Assembly (NCBI GenBank): GCA_013115135.1
Contig: JABANP010000050.1
Location: 62,001-126,000 of the forward strand
Direction: 5' to 3'
Origin: Perkinsus olseni
Lineage: Eukaryota > Perkinsozoa > Perkinsida > Perkinsidae
Length of the DNA: 64,000 nucleotides
This document shows, piece after piece, positions 23,580 to 36,286 of the stretch. Numbering within the stretch: position 1 is the first letter of the stretch; each line of letters starts with the position of its first letter. The notes beneath the pieces were generated by a model that ran no database searches, was not told where the DNA came from, and saw only the letters and a list, made by a program, of their open reading frames with translations. Position numbers and translations under genes: made by a program.

Positions 23580-26208
23580 CTACGTTCTCATGAAGTTGAT
23601 CCAATCAAAGTACTTAAGAACGTACTCCTTAATTGCTGCACCTTTTGCTAAAGCGGCACCCAGGAGAGTATTAGAGCCAGCATCAGCGCTCCATCTAAGG
23701 GGAACAGTGTGTGCATGCACTTGGCTCACTGTGCGGACCTCGCTGACCGTGCAGAACTGACGAAGTACGCGATAGTCGCGTAAAGGCAGCGAAACCCAAG
23801 GAACCATAAGACGACAACGAGCCTGAACGCAGAGACTGTTATTAGCGATGCCTCTTTTCCGGTGCGACCAGCCTCCCTACAGACAGAGTAGGAATGCACC
23901 CCAAAAAGATGCGTTTGCAGTGGCCTCCAGCTCCGCACCTGAGAGCAATTTAGTTCGTACCGCGGTGAAGACCGGCTACTTCACCTCCGATAAAAGCTCG
24001 TCCAAGGAAGAACAGTGCGTCACCAACGAACGCCAGCTGTGGCACTATTTCTCCGTAAGCCACGTTATAAGCTACGCTGAAACCCAGAAGAACCTTAGAT
24101 CAGCAGCAGGATGAGAAGGTCAAGTCGCACAGGGTCCATTTACCACAAGGAACAAACAGAGGAATGACATCACGAGCTGCCATGACTTGCGGATGGTCAA
24201 TACCAGCATGTCAACATATCTGCCGAGGTATAGGGAATAACGAGGGACTGGTTGCCACGAGCTCACGGGAGGAAGCCGAGGAACTTGATAGCCTTCAACC
24301 AGGCAAGAATAATGTTGAATGCATGTATCCGCCTCGTAAGCTGCACCGTCGTAGCTATAGGCTGAGGACGTAGGGAAGCTTGCGCCAGGAGCCGCAGGGG
24401 ACTATTTACGAGGAGATCCACGTATTGTGTGGTGTCAGTCGAGGCCTCCTCCAGGTCCAAACTAGTTGCGTCCACGAAAGCCTTCAACCTCAAAACAAAG
24501 GCGACCATAAGTAGGATGAGGTTTGCCCAGTCAACTAGGTTCCAACCGTCGCTCAGGTATCTACAATGGGTTTCGCTATACGACTGGAGCTGTTCGATCA
24601 CCTCAGTTTCAATATGCTGAGCTCCGATATCTCTTCCGAAATGTAATAAAGGACGAATAGAGCCAACATGAATTCGGCAACGACAAGCATCAGTTCCTGA
24701 AAAGCGACATGTCGGGTTCAGCAGAGGGATTTCCTTGTGACCTCGGGTTGTTTCAAAGCTAGAGGGTTCATGTGCCGCAAGCTGAGTATCGACAACTGTA
24801 CCTTGTTATACCATAAGCCAGACGGTGTCACCTAATCACTTATAACCGCAGAAGCTGTTGTACTCTTAGCTTCACCTCAAATGCCACTCGTATCGCCGCA
24901 AAGCACCCCATGTTCGAGTTCCACACGTTCAAGTCGACAAATATGGCGCGAGTTGCTACGTCAACGTACTGCGAAGACTGCAGAGCTGCCAAAGCTTCCA
25001 TCGCTTCGGAACCTGTCCATCATGCGCGAATTCTCACTCCTTCAACTGCAAGGACGCTAGTACGATTTGTTGGTATTATAGTTTCATACCCACTGCTGGA
25101 GTACCTCGCGTGGAAAGCAAGAGTCGTCAACACTCATTGCATATTTCTCCTCGAACAATGGGATTACTTAGCTACTTTACCACCGTAATCTGCCTTCTTA
25201 TACGACGGGTTGCTGTTCGCATCAGTGTGAGTGATAGGTAGTTGGTCGACCGTGATCGCGCCGTAGGAAGCACTTAGGAAGAGAGCAGTTCTCGGTAGCG
25301 AAGCTTGGTGGTCTGCACCTCTCTTCGCGAGACTCATCGTAGGGAGGGAAGCAATACTCGAAATAGGAGTAGAACGGGTCCGCTACGTTGCACCCCTCGC
25401 CACTTCGGACGCGGATAGTGCCTACGGAAGCTGCATTCTACCCCCGGATGACTTCTGGATATGCGTACGTATACGTACTGCACCTAGCAGTCTGTTGTAC
25501 TGTCTCTCATCAATCGGCGGCATGAAAACTATACTGGTGACGAGTTCGTCATCACTTATGAGAATACCTCCGTCAGTGGCCGATGTTGTTGAAGCAGTGC
25601 CTGTGACGGTCCACTCGCGTGAAGATCAGCACCGACTCGAGCCTACCCCCAGCTATGGCGGCGTAAATGGTTGTTGGGATGGCATCTTCCACAAACAACG
25701 CATCCAGTAGCACGTCCGCAATATATTCCCAGAATATTGCAATGGACTGAACCTGCTCAAACAAGTGCATGAGGAAGTGCTGAAGCTTGCAGTTTGCCTT
25801 GTCGAGAGACGGAGCAGCAAGTGCTGCGCCTGTGTCGAGGTCCACGACGGACGGGGGGTGCTCGAACTTGGATATTAGCTGAGACGACCAACGTCCGCTC
25901 AATGGCAGAACCAAGCAGCTTACATGGCGCTTTAGAGTGGTATAGCTGTATGTACTCTCTGAGAGCACAAGTAGGTTGTAGGTGAGAAGAAAACAGATGA
26001 AGATTATAACAGTGAATGCTTTCCTCATCTGAACAACGAGACTATCACTCTCAGTGTTTCAGGCGATCCCTCTCACGAATGTTATGATCATCTTCTTCCT
26101 AGCTTCATACTCATCCACTGAGAGCTCATCGAGTGGTGCGGTCTCGACGCCTTGCATTTCATCCACGTTATTGCGGCCCGCTCCGTCAGATAAAGTCGTC
26201 TGCTCCAT
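23580..26208 (-). CDS. Polycystin-2-like (TRPP/PKD) cation channel, multi-exon
   Basis: Predicted multi-pass cation channel, often ciliary in flagellates. The start at 26208 opens MEQTTLSDGAG. TM1 follows a clean intron (about 26078-26032) as RKAFTVIIFICFLLTYNLLV. The large extracellular polycystin domain includes SIAIFWEYIADVLLDALF (near 25735), a Cys-rich block (DPFYSYFEYCFPPYDESREE near 25360) and LLGAVRIRT. Downstream, LSDGWNLVDWANLILLMVAF (near 24540) and FNIILAWLKAIKFLGFLP (near 24300) match TM3-TM5 of polycystins. They are followed by LTIRKSWQLVMSFLCLFLV, a pore-region exon (VPQLAFVGDALFFLGRAFIG) and a final hydrophobic exon (FWGAFLLCL joined to LVVVLWFLG). No EF-hand or coiled-coil tail was seen before the stop near 23580. 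Subfamily within PKD is not determined. Confidence 0.8.
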
Positions 26209-26624
26209 ATGAATGCGGTTATCGCTGCACTGAGGCCTGGGCCAATCCAAAACTCCATGCCCATATATGGCTGTGCGAGTCTCACTGAGTGCTACAGCTT
26301 TGCACTAGCGTTACTTCGGACGGCTTTGGGTGTCTTCCCACCACGGAGGAGTCCCCGGGGTGAGCTCCCCAAGCGACCCGGAAGAACGATACTCGGTAAT
26401 AAAAACTCAACCAAACCCGCGAAGAGTCTACGATAGAGTAATCTAAATGAAATTCGAGGGCTTAATCAAAAACGAAGAAAATGACAGCGTAGAGTCTTCT
26501 CTAGCTCAATGGCAGTGGCCGCCTCGGACCACAGGTAAGCCGTTGATACATGAAGCCTGCCTAGAAGACAAGCGTAAGTGCTAGGCTCTACTCGATGAGG
26601 AGAATGAGTGACCCCCAGACGGCT
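26209..26624. other. Intergenic region between two minus-strand genes
   Basis: About 415 bp, containing the upstream region of the polycystin-like gene and the 3' flank of the ceramidase gene. Open frames here (for example 26209-26436 plus) look like chance. Nothing else is recognised. Confidence 0.4.
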
Positions 26625-27771
26625 TTAGAAGGCAGACTCCTCAACCCTAACCGTTCCTCCCAGTAGAGTGTTCCCCAGATTGTCGATAGCTGGCTGTGGT
26701 TTCACCGCGTTAGACTTGTACGAGACGACAGGGAACACATTGTACACCCTATTCAGTCGACAGTTGGAGCTCACTGCATCTGCACGCATGGCCACCATAC
26801 CCTGAAGATGACATTGCCCGAAACACTATGGTGCAAGCCCAGGACTTACCTGGGCGAAGAAATGAGCCGCAGTCGCGGAAAGGGTATGCCATACTGTTGC
26901 ATGGAGGTAGAATGGTTTCAGCTGCTCGCAAAAAATGTTCTCTAACCACCAGATAGATACCTGGGACTCCAATTCTGCACAATTGTGACTTTTCGTGGCA
27001 GAGCGGCCACTGAGGAAGTAGCCCATGCCCTTACGGAAGCCAAGTTGAACCAAAGCGCAACCTCTAAGAGACGCCAAGCGATTGCCCGACTTGGACCTCG
27101 GTGTCTATAACAACGATACGAAGCCAGAATTGTTGCCCTGAGCCGAACGAGAAGAAGCTAGCACCGTATACACGAAGGGGCGAAGATACCTACCCTGCTA
27201 CTGCCAGCGCATAGGTCGCTAAGAAAATCATATAGATCCGCCACGTAGAAAGGTATAGGGCTGTCAGGGCGGCACCAAAACCCACGAATCCCCACGCCCA
27301 CTGGCGCGCAGATGCGTCTCCATGTGGGCCATGATAGAACAAAGAGATCTGAACGACGAGTCAATAAGAACGACGAAAAGAGAACTGTCGATCCGCACGT
27401 ACCCACAAGGTGGTGAGACCTCCCCAAAGCATGGGAAGCTCGTCCAAAGCTTGCGCATACTGGCGCAGTGTGCCTGGTTAATAAGGAAATATTCAACCAC
27501 ATGACCCGAAAAAGTCATTCACTCACCATGAAATGCCATACTACCCAGCCCGACCAGAGCAACAAGGCCATAGTAAAGCTTATACCTAGCTTCATTACCG
27601 GCCCTGGGACTGCAGAAAAATAATCCGATAAGACCAATGGAGATTATGTACGCGGATGATCTGACAGGAGGAGACTAAGTAACAGGATGAAACACGGTGA
27701 GCCACTCACAATGAGTTGAAAAGCTCGGCGACGTGATCAGAATGAGCATAGTTATCCTCACAAAAATCCAT
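26625..27771 (-). CDS. Alkaline ceramidase (ACER/YPC1 family), multi-exon
   Basis: Multi-pass ER/Golgi hydrolase that cleaves ceramide to sphingoid base and fatty acid. Joined exons show the N-terminal family block (DFCEDNYAHSDHVAELFNSL near 27765-27706), GLIGLFF, and the signature GLGSMAFHGTLRQYAQALDE followed by LPM (near 27563-27440). More TM helices follow (FVGFGAALTALYLSTWRIYM). The C-terminal zinc/catalytic histidine block reads FCEQLKPFYLHATVWHTLSA near 26930-26875. An extended tail ends with TAA at 26625-26627. Splice phases agree throughout. The ATG at 27771 is the first clear one, but an upstream in-frame stretch (FFGPPAS) resembles the family's GxxGPxTS, so the true start may be 30-120 bp further upstream. 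Confidence 0.87.
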
Positions 27772-28070
27772 TGAAGCTGGGGGGCCGAAAAAGGATCTGA
27801 TGGTTACGAGAGCACAGCCATTGATGTATTTCGGATCCTACTCTGCTAGATAACCTCGTTGTAGCCATGAAGTTGAGTTTGCCGGAACGTCGGCGACGAT
27901 GTCGCGCATTCGCGCAAAATAAATTCAGACAAAACTGCATCCGCTACGGAGTGCCAACGCTCGAATGAGCTGCACGGGAGTATTGACCACCTCGCAGCAT
28001 GGCGAGAGTTCGCTCAAGTCGTTCTAAGAGAAGTTTCAATCGTATTCAGAAACTAGAATCAAAAGTAGCA
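27772..28070. other. Gap between DGAT2 and ceramidase genes
   Basis: About 300 bp; the part nearest 27850 may hold the true first exon of the ceramidase gene. No separate gene is supported. Confidence 0.4.
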
Positions 28071-29166
28071 TCAGATCTTGCATAGCCCTCGATGTTTGTA
28101 CTCTGGAAATTGGCTTCTATAGCGGTAAAAAAGGTCCTCCACGGCGTTTACGTACCTAAGGTGATAAAGTAAGGGCACACATGATGAAGTAATGCAGATT
28201 GCTAACGCTCTGGCTGAAATATCGCGCTGATGCCTGGTCGATGAGTTCAATGCAGTATTCTCACTTTCTATGCATTGTCTCGGGCGTGTCCGCATCCTCC
28301 CACAGCAAAGGTTTTCCGACAACAATGGCAAAGTCCTTCAGGTGTTTAGGCAATAACGATTTGGGGAACGGGAGTGCTACACCCAAGGCTCGTTGCACGC
28401 GTTGTCGAAAGGTGAGCATGAAGGTTCCAGTATCTGAGATCGAGGCCATGCCCCTCTTTTGTTTCCAACCCTAGTCTGACCATGTGCAATAGATTGGCCA
28501 AAGCAATAAGATGGCACGATTGGTACTCGACCGGCAGCGTATGCCAGCTTGGCGTAACCCATCCTAGTCTTGCACACTATGGTGTCATGCGTGGGCGAGT
28601 AGGGAATCATTTGTTCTCGTGTTCCACCAATAACGATGCTTATGCTGTAGCCTTGTCTCAGGGCCTCTAGAGCCGTCTCCTTGTTGGCATCTATTGCACC
28701 GTACCAGAGAGATATCTCCCGCATAATTGGTAGTTTAAAAAGTACTCTAGCGCCGAGAGGGCATACCTCATGCTTCACCTTGCTTATGAGGAAAGGATGG
28801 ATGAAAGGTACAACCCCGTGGGGGTGAGCGCAGTAGACAACCTTAGACAGAGAGTTCACGGCCTTCTCATCTTCTAGGATAAAAGAGACTCTCTTGAAAA
28901 GTCGTCTCATAAAAGCATCGTACCATCGACAGCTAGGAATGAATAGTTCCGCCCAATACCTGCGGAGAAGGAAGCGTCCACTAACATTGCAACTGTGATG
29001 AAGTTGCAGATTACCGGCTTCGCGGCATGTACTCAGCTCCGTCAAAGTAGTAGACAGAGTAAGATAGCAGAACCCCTAGGAGCCACGTCAGGAAGGAGCG
29101 ATGACCCCGTAAGGCTGCTGGTGCAAACAGGAGAATAGCAGAAAGGACGTGCTGGCGAATCTGCAT
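28071..29166 (-). CDS. Diacylglycerol acyltransferase type 2 (DGAT2/MOGAT family), multi-exon
   Basis: ER membrane enzyme adding the final acyl chain to form triacylglycerol. The start at 29166 opens MQIRQHVLSAILLFAPAAL, an N-terminal hydrophobic region with a second hydrophobic stretch (FLTWLLGVLLSYSVYYF). An intron (about 29005-28954) joins YWAELFIPSCRWYDAFMRR. The catalytic HPHG motif is in VVYCAHPHGVVPFI (near 28830). The conserved block LPIMREISLWYGAIDANKET and then SIVIGGTREQM, the family's GG..E region, lie near 28715-28620. C-terminal exons contain DFAIVVGKPLLWEDADTPET and end with VEDLFYRYRSQFPEYK and a stop at 28071. All family landmarks are present. Confidence 0.9.
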
Positions 29167-29576
29167 AACGGCGCCGACTTGACTGATGGCGCTTGCTGGC
29201 CGGCGGATAGAGTGACCATCTTGGACTCTTGGAAGTCCTCACTGTTCCTCAACGGCAAGGAGGATATGCTAAACCTCCCCGATTAATGGCATCTCCAACG
29301 CCAATTCATGATAGTGGAGTACCGTACATCTACGGCAGTGTAATCTTAAGTGCCCCCCATACATTGTAAGCATGAATGTGATGCCGATCCAACGCTGTCG
29401 ACGTATGCGTTTCCCGCCTAATGGTGAGTAATTGGTTGATACTGCTTTTCCTGTGGACATCCATCAAGTGTAGTGTGTAGTAGAATGGTCTAATCGGGAC
29501 GTGACGGGTAGCGGTTGCTCCTTCATTGGTTAGCACATAGCGGTTGTTATTGCCATACGTCCTCAAATTCCTTCAC
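29167..29576. other. Divergent intergenic region (DGAT2 / CSE1)
   Basis: About 410 bp between divergently transcribed genes, so it should hold both promoters. Minus-strand frames at 29269-29460 and 29330-29566 are open but match nothing. Confidence 0.4.
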
Positions 29577-32500
29577 ATGGCAGTTAATCAAGCGGAGTTG
29601 TCGCAGGTGATGGCAGCTACGCTGTCACCTGATCTGAACGTTCGCCGACAGGCCGAGGAGAAACTAACGCAAGTAGTATTCTCAAGCCATCAACGAACGC
29701 GCTCGTCGGGATTCTTCGTGCGACCTCGCTGGTGTTGAAACTATTCTGATGTTTGCTCACTTCGCAGGCAGAATCCGCGGGAGGTGTCCTCACATCATCG
29801 CTGCTACAGCTGGTGGCGAGTGGTAACGAACAATTGCCAGTTCGATTGGCAAGTAGTATATACTTCAAAAACTACATCAAGCGGCACTGGCCCGAGTCAC
29901 CTGACGAGGTATTACTGTTTTCTGGGGACGCATTGGCAGTCATTTCCTGTTCAGAATGGTGGGATATCTGAGGAGAACCGCAACCTCATTAAATCGCACC
30001 TTGTCGACCTGATGCTTTCGGTTCCGGCACCGCTTATGGCTCAGCTCCGCGAGAGCATCAAAATCATTAGCGATCTCGGTAAGGGAACTCCCGCTCTAGA
30101 CTGTGCAGGCGCACTGTCACTCTTCGTCAGATTTCCCTGCGGGCTGGCCTACGCTCCTCCCGACTCTCGTACAGCGGCTAACATCCGGTAGTGATCTGAA
30201 TGATGCTCAGTTTGGAGCGCTGGAGACAGCGGCTACGGTGTTTGAGAAGTACGCGGGTAGTGGAAGCACTATGATAGGATCCTTTCCATGATGGATACGA
30301 TATACGGATGGTTACCTATCCCACAGTCTTGCCACTAGATCTTTTGAAACGTGAGCTTGAGAACCATCGGATGGTGTCTTCCAGATACCGGTACCTAGTG
30401 AGGTCCAACGAGGTGCTGAGAGAATTGCAATACATTCTGAAGGAGTTCCAGGAAGTAATGTCTTAGGCCGTTTTGGTTGCTCTCGGGGTCCCGACCCGAT
30501 CCGCCCATCTATTTTGACCCGGATTCACTTTCCAGGTTCATTTGGCACTCTATAGGAAGATAATGCAAGAGATATTCTCTCCTGCGTTGAAGGAAGCCAG
30601 TAGCGATTCGTCCGCCTTTATCGTGTTCTTCGTAGTCTATGTTCGTAGGCCAAGCTGCGAAGGCAGCAAAGTTAGCGAAACTGCTGGTCGTCGAACTCGA
30701 GATATTCTATGACCTCAACGTTGTCGATATTCCGGTGAGTGGGATTCCTTTGTACTCCTTCTCTCTACCCTAATCTCGAACGTATTCAGGAATATTACGA
30801 GGACAACTCCGCCACCTGGTTCGAAGGATTCCTTCGTTTGTTAGAGTGGCAGGACGTGCCTGCTGGTAGTATGGGGTCAACTTGTGAGGATCATTGGTTG
30901 AATCGCTGTTTTAACGCCTGCTTCATCTCCCGGGGTTGTCTCAACTTCGGCGGTAGGCACAGTAGGGTGATCAGCTTTGACGGAACTTGGTGTGATAGTG
31001 TCACAGTGATACATGCAGCACCAGAATGGAGTGTTGTTCTAAGGAGCTCGACGATGGTTCCCGCCGTCCGCGAAAGACTCATGAGATACCAGAGACACTT
31101 CTCTTCAGCTCTTAAAGCACCGGATGATGAGACACCTGGAGCCATCGAGAACCTCAAGGCCCAAGTGTGTAGGAATGTTGCTCTGTACGCTGATAAGTAC
31201 CAGGAGCAAGTGGAGCCGTAATAGGGACGTGTCCACCCGGGTCGAACGATTCGACCGCTCCGCCCCGAACGGATTGGTCCGGTTCCCAATCGCTTGATTA
31301 ACTTTCTCCCGCATTCCTCTCACTTGGAGGTACATCTGTGGCGTGGTGAAATCTGTGTGGACACTACTGGTTTCAACGAGTCCGAACGGAAGCAATGACC
31401 AACTGGTGAGCGGCGGTCGATTTGCGGAACTTTCCGCTACCGCGAATATTTCGATTCTCGCTCTAGGTCTCAGCGGGCATCAAACTTCTCTCTAGCGCGG
31501 CTAGTACCAAGTGGACAAAGAGCCCTTTCGAAGAGGCGAATTCCCTCCAGGTGAGCCGTCTACTCTTTTGCCCTTCCCTCGTTCTGGTTTGGCCATTCCT
31601 GGCGCTGCACCGTGTGTGTTCAGGCTATTTGTGAGCACGTGGTCCTTCCGAATATAAAGCTTCGAGACTCTGATGTTGAAGATTTCTTCGACAATCCTAC
31701 AGTACTAATAGTATCATGATCGGAAGCAGTATTCTATGGGTCTGTGCAGGAATATATTAGAAGGGATATGGAGAGCGCAGATCAGGATACGCGACGACGG
31801 GCAGCGATGGAACTGGTGAAGGGTTTGAGTAAATTATACGAGCAGCAGGTAGTCAGGGTAGGCTAGAGTCGCGTGCCAGCGTCGGAGGGGAATTTTCGAG
31901 TAACAGTTGGGGAACAGTTCCTTATCTGCATTGGTTTCTCATCACCCGGTCATTCTCTGCTTGTTCCTATCGATTTTTTTCGACACTCGTTCCCACGATA
32001 CTGTACTGCGGCGCTGAAGATACTCCATTTTGTGCGGACTCAGGTGACGGATATTCTGGTTCGCTACGTCCAAATGCTGTTGCAATCTGTTGGAACGTCA
32101 ACTACCGAGGATGCCTGGAGAGCCAGAGACGCGTGTGTATATTTGATCATCGCTACCGCGGCGAAAGCTCAGGTAAAAAGTGCTCAGCTCTTCTGAATGA
32201 AATCGCCACGTTTTCTATCAGACAAGGAGCAAGGGGGCATCGATAGTGAACTCGGCTGTCGATGTGCCAGCGTTCTTCGAACAACAATTAATGCCGGAGC
32301 TGTCGCAAGCTATACCCGCGGAAAACGAGGCTAGTCGGGCTGTCCTTCGAGCTAGCATCCTCAAGTAGTAAGGGTGGGGTATGCTCACCCTTTCCTTTTG
32401 CCCGCTACGAATGACTATCGTGGCCATCGATCCTCTCTAGGTATATAGCTGTTTTCCGGCAGCACCTCCCCGTCGAGCAGCTCAGTCGCGCACTCCCACT

Positions 32501-34854
32501 CATCGCGAATCACATTCGAACCCCCGTTACAGTAATACTCACCACTCTCTCCTTCACATGTTAGTATCTGATGACTGATGGAGCAGTGGCTCGCTCTCTG
32601 CGTAGCCTGCGACTGAGTCCTGGTTCCGCTAGGTACTCCATACATACGCTGCTCACTGCTTGACCGTTCTTCTCCTTCTCAAAGGACCCAATAAACAGCA
32701 CAAAATACCCCTGGACCTGCTCAGACAGAACGTAATAGCTTAGTTGTGTTGGGGCAGCGACATGTAGGAGATAAACCTGGCTCAGGTTCTACCGACGGTC
32801 GAACCCTGTCTACAGATTTTAGCTACAGGAGAAACTCAATCTGCATATGAGATGAAACTTGTCATGCGTAAGTACCATAGCTATCAAGGCTTCGCTCGGC
32901 AACTGTGGCTCGAACAGGTGTATTCTCGACCTTCAAAGAGGGAGCTCTCAGTATTGCACTACCAACACTGAGGCAGCTTGCAACGGTAATGTTTCGTTTT
33001 TTGCGAAGGGCAGGGTCTGGTCATTTCATTCAATAAAGATCATGGCCGCTTCCCGGGACCCTCTCTGAAGTAGCTCGCTGTTTAGATACTCCGCGCGGTA
33101 GCCGCGAATCCCAGTGATGCCGTTTTCAACCATTACTTATTCGAAGCGATTGCTTCTATCGTAATGAACTTGGAATGCCACATGATGGATCCTGTCATCA
33201 TGTGCTTGCAGGTACGAACTGTACTGCAGTTCGCTCCAGCTCAGCACGGAGAGGTTGAGTCAGCGTTACTGCCTGTCCTCAGCTTCATTTTGGAGCAGAA
33301 TGTTGCTGACTTCATTCCGTAATATGGTTTGCAGGGGAGTTGTAAGCTGAATAATATGATGGTTTAGATACTGCTTCCAAATCCTTGGTCTGCTCCTTGA
33401 CTCCGGCGACAGCTCTGCCTCCGCTGCCGGGCCACAGATATATGGCGCTCTATTCGATCGGTGAGGGTGCGCCTGACAACTCATGCTTTGCTCAGTTCCG
33501 TCGAGCCAGACCCTGGACGGCGTTCGCGCTTCTTCTCAGGTTGCTCACTGATAGCTTATGGAGGACCGTTGCCAACGTACCAGGCTTGATAAGGCTGTTT
33601 AGCTCGTAGTATCGATGGACCAACACTCCCATGGCTAGGCTTGCTACACCCAGATACTTCAAGAAGAACGCGCAGTTCAGTGAGCAAATCAAACGGAACA
33701 TGCAGACTATCCTACTCCGATTTCAATACGTAGGGACGTGGTGCGATGGTCCACGGAGATGCCGAGCTGTGCTACAGGTCCTCAATCATCGGAAGATCGA
33801 GATGCAAGCATTCGACCTCATCGCAGCGATGTTCAGATACCTGCCGTTCGACGCTTATAAAGAGTAGGACCATAGTGTGCGGGCCTTGCTTTTTGATTGT
33901 GCACGTTACATTTTCTCAGCTCTTTGCCGGGTATACTTACAGTGTTTTTGACGAAGTTGCAGAAGAAGAGCACGGCAGCTTTGACCCGGAAGTTCGCAAT
34001 AACTCTGAGTGTTTTCGAGTAGGCGTGCGGCTGCTCGTTTATTAGTAGACTCCTACTAAGATTCCTGGGGATGACGTGGCTCGTAGGTACTGTGTTCCGG
34101 ATGGCACTAAGGTCTTGCTAACAACTCTGGAGCAGATCCAGGCCGGGTTGTCCGTTATGGTTGTGAAGTCGTTGTGGATGCCGGCACTCAAAGGAAATAT
34201 GGGTGGCAAAGAAAACAAGAAGGTACGTACCCGATGAAGTCGGTCCCATCACGAATTATCGCCATCAGGTGTGCCTTCTCTCTGCGGCAAAATTCGTTAG
34301 CGACTCGACTGTCCAGAGCAACGGAGAGATGATGCACGCTGTAAGTCGCTGTCAGGTTAGTTCTTACGGTGTTACGATTTGATGCAGGCTCTCATGGGCA
34401 TTTCCGAACTCCTCGGCTTCAACGAACAAGAGCAACAGCCTGGGAACTCTTTACTCAACCCTAGGCTCAATGATGAGGACGATGATGAGCAAGAGGAAGC
34501 TGAAGACCGAGAGTAATATCAATCGCACTCACTAAGGCATCGGCACTAATACGTGGCTGTTTCAGATACGAGGTTGCCTTTGCTAGGCTACATTCGACCG
34601 AGATGCCCGGTCATGCTGACTGCGCCCCGTCTGTAACTGATGTCCCTGGGAGTATAAAGCAGGCTTTGCGTGGCATAGATGGTAGTCATGGGAGTGGGGA
34701 GATTGACGGCAGTGTTAATTTCTTTAGGTCGTTTCTTCGCCAATCCCCCTCAAGAGCTGGCTCGTCTGAGCGCATGGGTGAGGTCGTGAGCGACTACCGA
34801 AGCTCGTGCTTGCAACGATATATAATAGTGGAATTTTCATCGTCTAAGTTATAA
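29577..34854 (+). CDS. CSE1: CSE1 / exportin-2 (importin-alpha re-exporter), many exons
   Basis: Karyopherin-beta that returns importin-alpha from nucleus to cytoplasm with Ran-GTP. The ATG at 29577 opens MAVNQAELSQVMAATLSPDL and RQAEEKL, the importin-beta N-terminal domain. Next come SSIYFKNYIKRHWPESPDE and LVDLMLSVPAPLMAQLRESI, then DFPAGWPTLLPTLVQRL. Blocks characteristic of CSE1 rather than other importins include YYEDNSATWFEGFLRLLEW (near 30790), NLKAQVCRNVALYADKYQEQ (near 31150), EYIRRDMESADQDTRRRAAM (near 31755), DACVYLIIATAAKAQ (near 32130), FRQHLPVEQLSRALPLIANH (near 32455), and a C-terminal YEVAFARLHSTE after an acidic stretch (near 34570). About 20 short introns are inferred. The last exon is uncertain: the frame stops at 34852-34854, while an alternative splice near 34779 would extend the tail to 34915. 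Confidence 0.93.
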
Positions 34855-34941
34855 CGAGTTTCGTTCACGTGTACTGGCAATCGTCGTCGGAGACATATTC
34901 CTTTCGGCTGTGTAGTTGCTCTCATAGCTTATCATTTGACA

Positions 34942-36120
34942 ATGTATTTTGGAAAAGCTCACTTCGATCATGAAGTATATGACCGAGATATGCCGCAATA
35001 CGGTTATGACATGGACGACAAGGTCCCTACCACGACTATAGAGAGACCTGGGAGGTCCGGTGACGGTACTCGTGGGAAATGGTCCCTTGAAGACGAGGAA
35101 CTGTATATGTCGCGGCTCGCACGCAGGGAGCAGATGCTTCGAGCTAGAGCTAATTCTGGCGGAAAACGGTATTGCTGCGGCAAACTCGATAAAAGCGGCT
35201 GTGGGAGCTGCGTGTTCTTCGGTTGCACTGCTTTGGTAGCTACCGTGGCACTGCTCTTCACTTTTATACTCGGCCCAATGCTAGCCCAGGGCATGTTGGA
35301 TGAAGGTGCAGTTGATGTGGAGTCTGTTATTTTCCTGGGAGTCAATGAGACAGCTTGTGCTGGATCAGCGGCAAATATATGTCTCGATGCAATGGTGGCG
35401 TTTAACGTCCAAAATCCGTCATTCCTCGGGGTGAAGTTGGATGAGTTCACAGTCAGCGTGTACCACGAAGGCTCCAAGTTCGCATCCATCGGGATGCCTG
35501 ACATGTCCCTAGATACCGGAGAGAACAGCGTGAACGAAACCGTATTAATAGTTGTTACAGACTTGGCAGCATTCGACAGGCTAGGGTCGGTTGTTGTAAA
35601 TGAACCGTCCGTGGCCATTACAGCGAAAGCGGCTGGTCTCGAAGGAAAGAGTTGGTGGATATCGCTTAAGGACCTAGAGTTCGATAGGGAGATCTCAATT
35701 GGCGGCTTCAATGGCTTCCAGGACTACCAGCCGCGTTTGCTCAACGCGAACTTCAGGCCGGGACAGAGTACTATCGACCATGCAGTCTACCTTGGCACGC
35801 TACAGTTCCTCAATCCAACCAACTTCACTATATTGGATCTTGGTAGTTTCGCTGCTTCTCTTTACTTCAACGGCGAGCAAGTGGGAGGTATGCTAACTGA
35901 GAGCTCTATGGGCGTAAGATCGCGCAGTTTCACTGACGTTACAGCGGTGGCTTCGTTCGCTACTACTGGGGCAAGTGCTCAGTTGGCCCTGGCCCTAGCC
36001 AAGAATTTGGTGGATGGCAAAGATGTTACCGTGACGATCAAAGGGTATGAAACGTCTAATGCGGTCTGGACCAACATCGTCGAGTCCGTTGATGTATCCA
36101 TGTTGATGGCTGCTCGTTGA
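34942..36120 (+). CDS. Membrane-anchored LEA2-like protein, first of a tandem pair
   Basis: Intronless, about 392 residues from ATG at 34942. The cytoplasmic N-terminus is charged and ends in a Cys-rich patch before one TM helix (near 35208-35290, TALVATVALLFTFILGPMLA). The outer part is beta-rich with several N-glycosylation sequons (NET, NFT). It contains two copies of a domain: one starts after the TM (VAFNVQNPSFLGVKLDEFTV) and the other begins near 35790 (LGTLQFLNPTNFTILDLG). The motif 'N..NP..F....' followed by a short alternating beta pattern is typical of LEA2/DUF3712-like domains. The last residues (ESVDVSMLMAAR) closely match the end of the next gene's product. Function is unknown; lipid binding at the cell surface or vacuole is an inference from the fold family. 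Confidence 0.75.
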   Translation: MYFGKAHFDHEVYDRDMPQYGYDMDDKVPTTTIERPGRSGDGTRGKWSLEDEELYMSRLARREQMLRARANSGGKRYCCGKLDKSGCGSCVFFGCTALVATVALLFTFILGPMLAQGMLDEGAVDVESVIFLGVNETACAGSAANICLDAMVAFNVQNPSFLGVKLDEFTVSVYHEGSKFASIGMPDMSLDTGENSVNETVLIVVTDLAAFDRLGSVVVNEPSVAITAKAAGLEGKSWWISLKDLEFDREISIGGFNGFQDYQPRLLNANFRPGQSTIDHAVYLGTLQFLNPTNFTILDLGSFAASLYFNGEQVGGMLTESSMGVRSRSFTDVTAVASFATTGASAQLALALAKNLVDGKDVTVTIKGYETSNAVWTNIVESVDVSMLMAAR

Positions 36121-36286
36121 TGGAATTGTATTCTATGATTTAATTCGTATTCGTTTTAGTTTGCATTGTGATGCCATGATTGCGCATGCCAACGTCTTAT
36201 GTGTGTTTGGTTGGTAAGTCGGGACCGCTGAGCTGCTTGCACTTCTCTGTTACCCAATAAACCTCTTCGCAGGCATTTGTATCATT

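Noticed and set aside
35004..35711. 235-codon minus-strand frame
   Set aside because: Antisense to the first LEA2-like gene; Ser/Thr-rich composition typical of a reverse-strand shadow.
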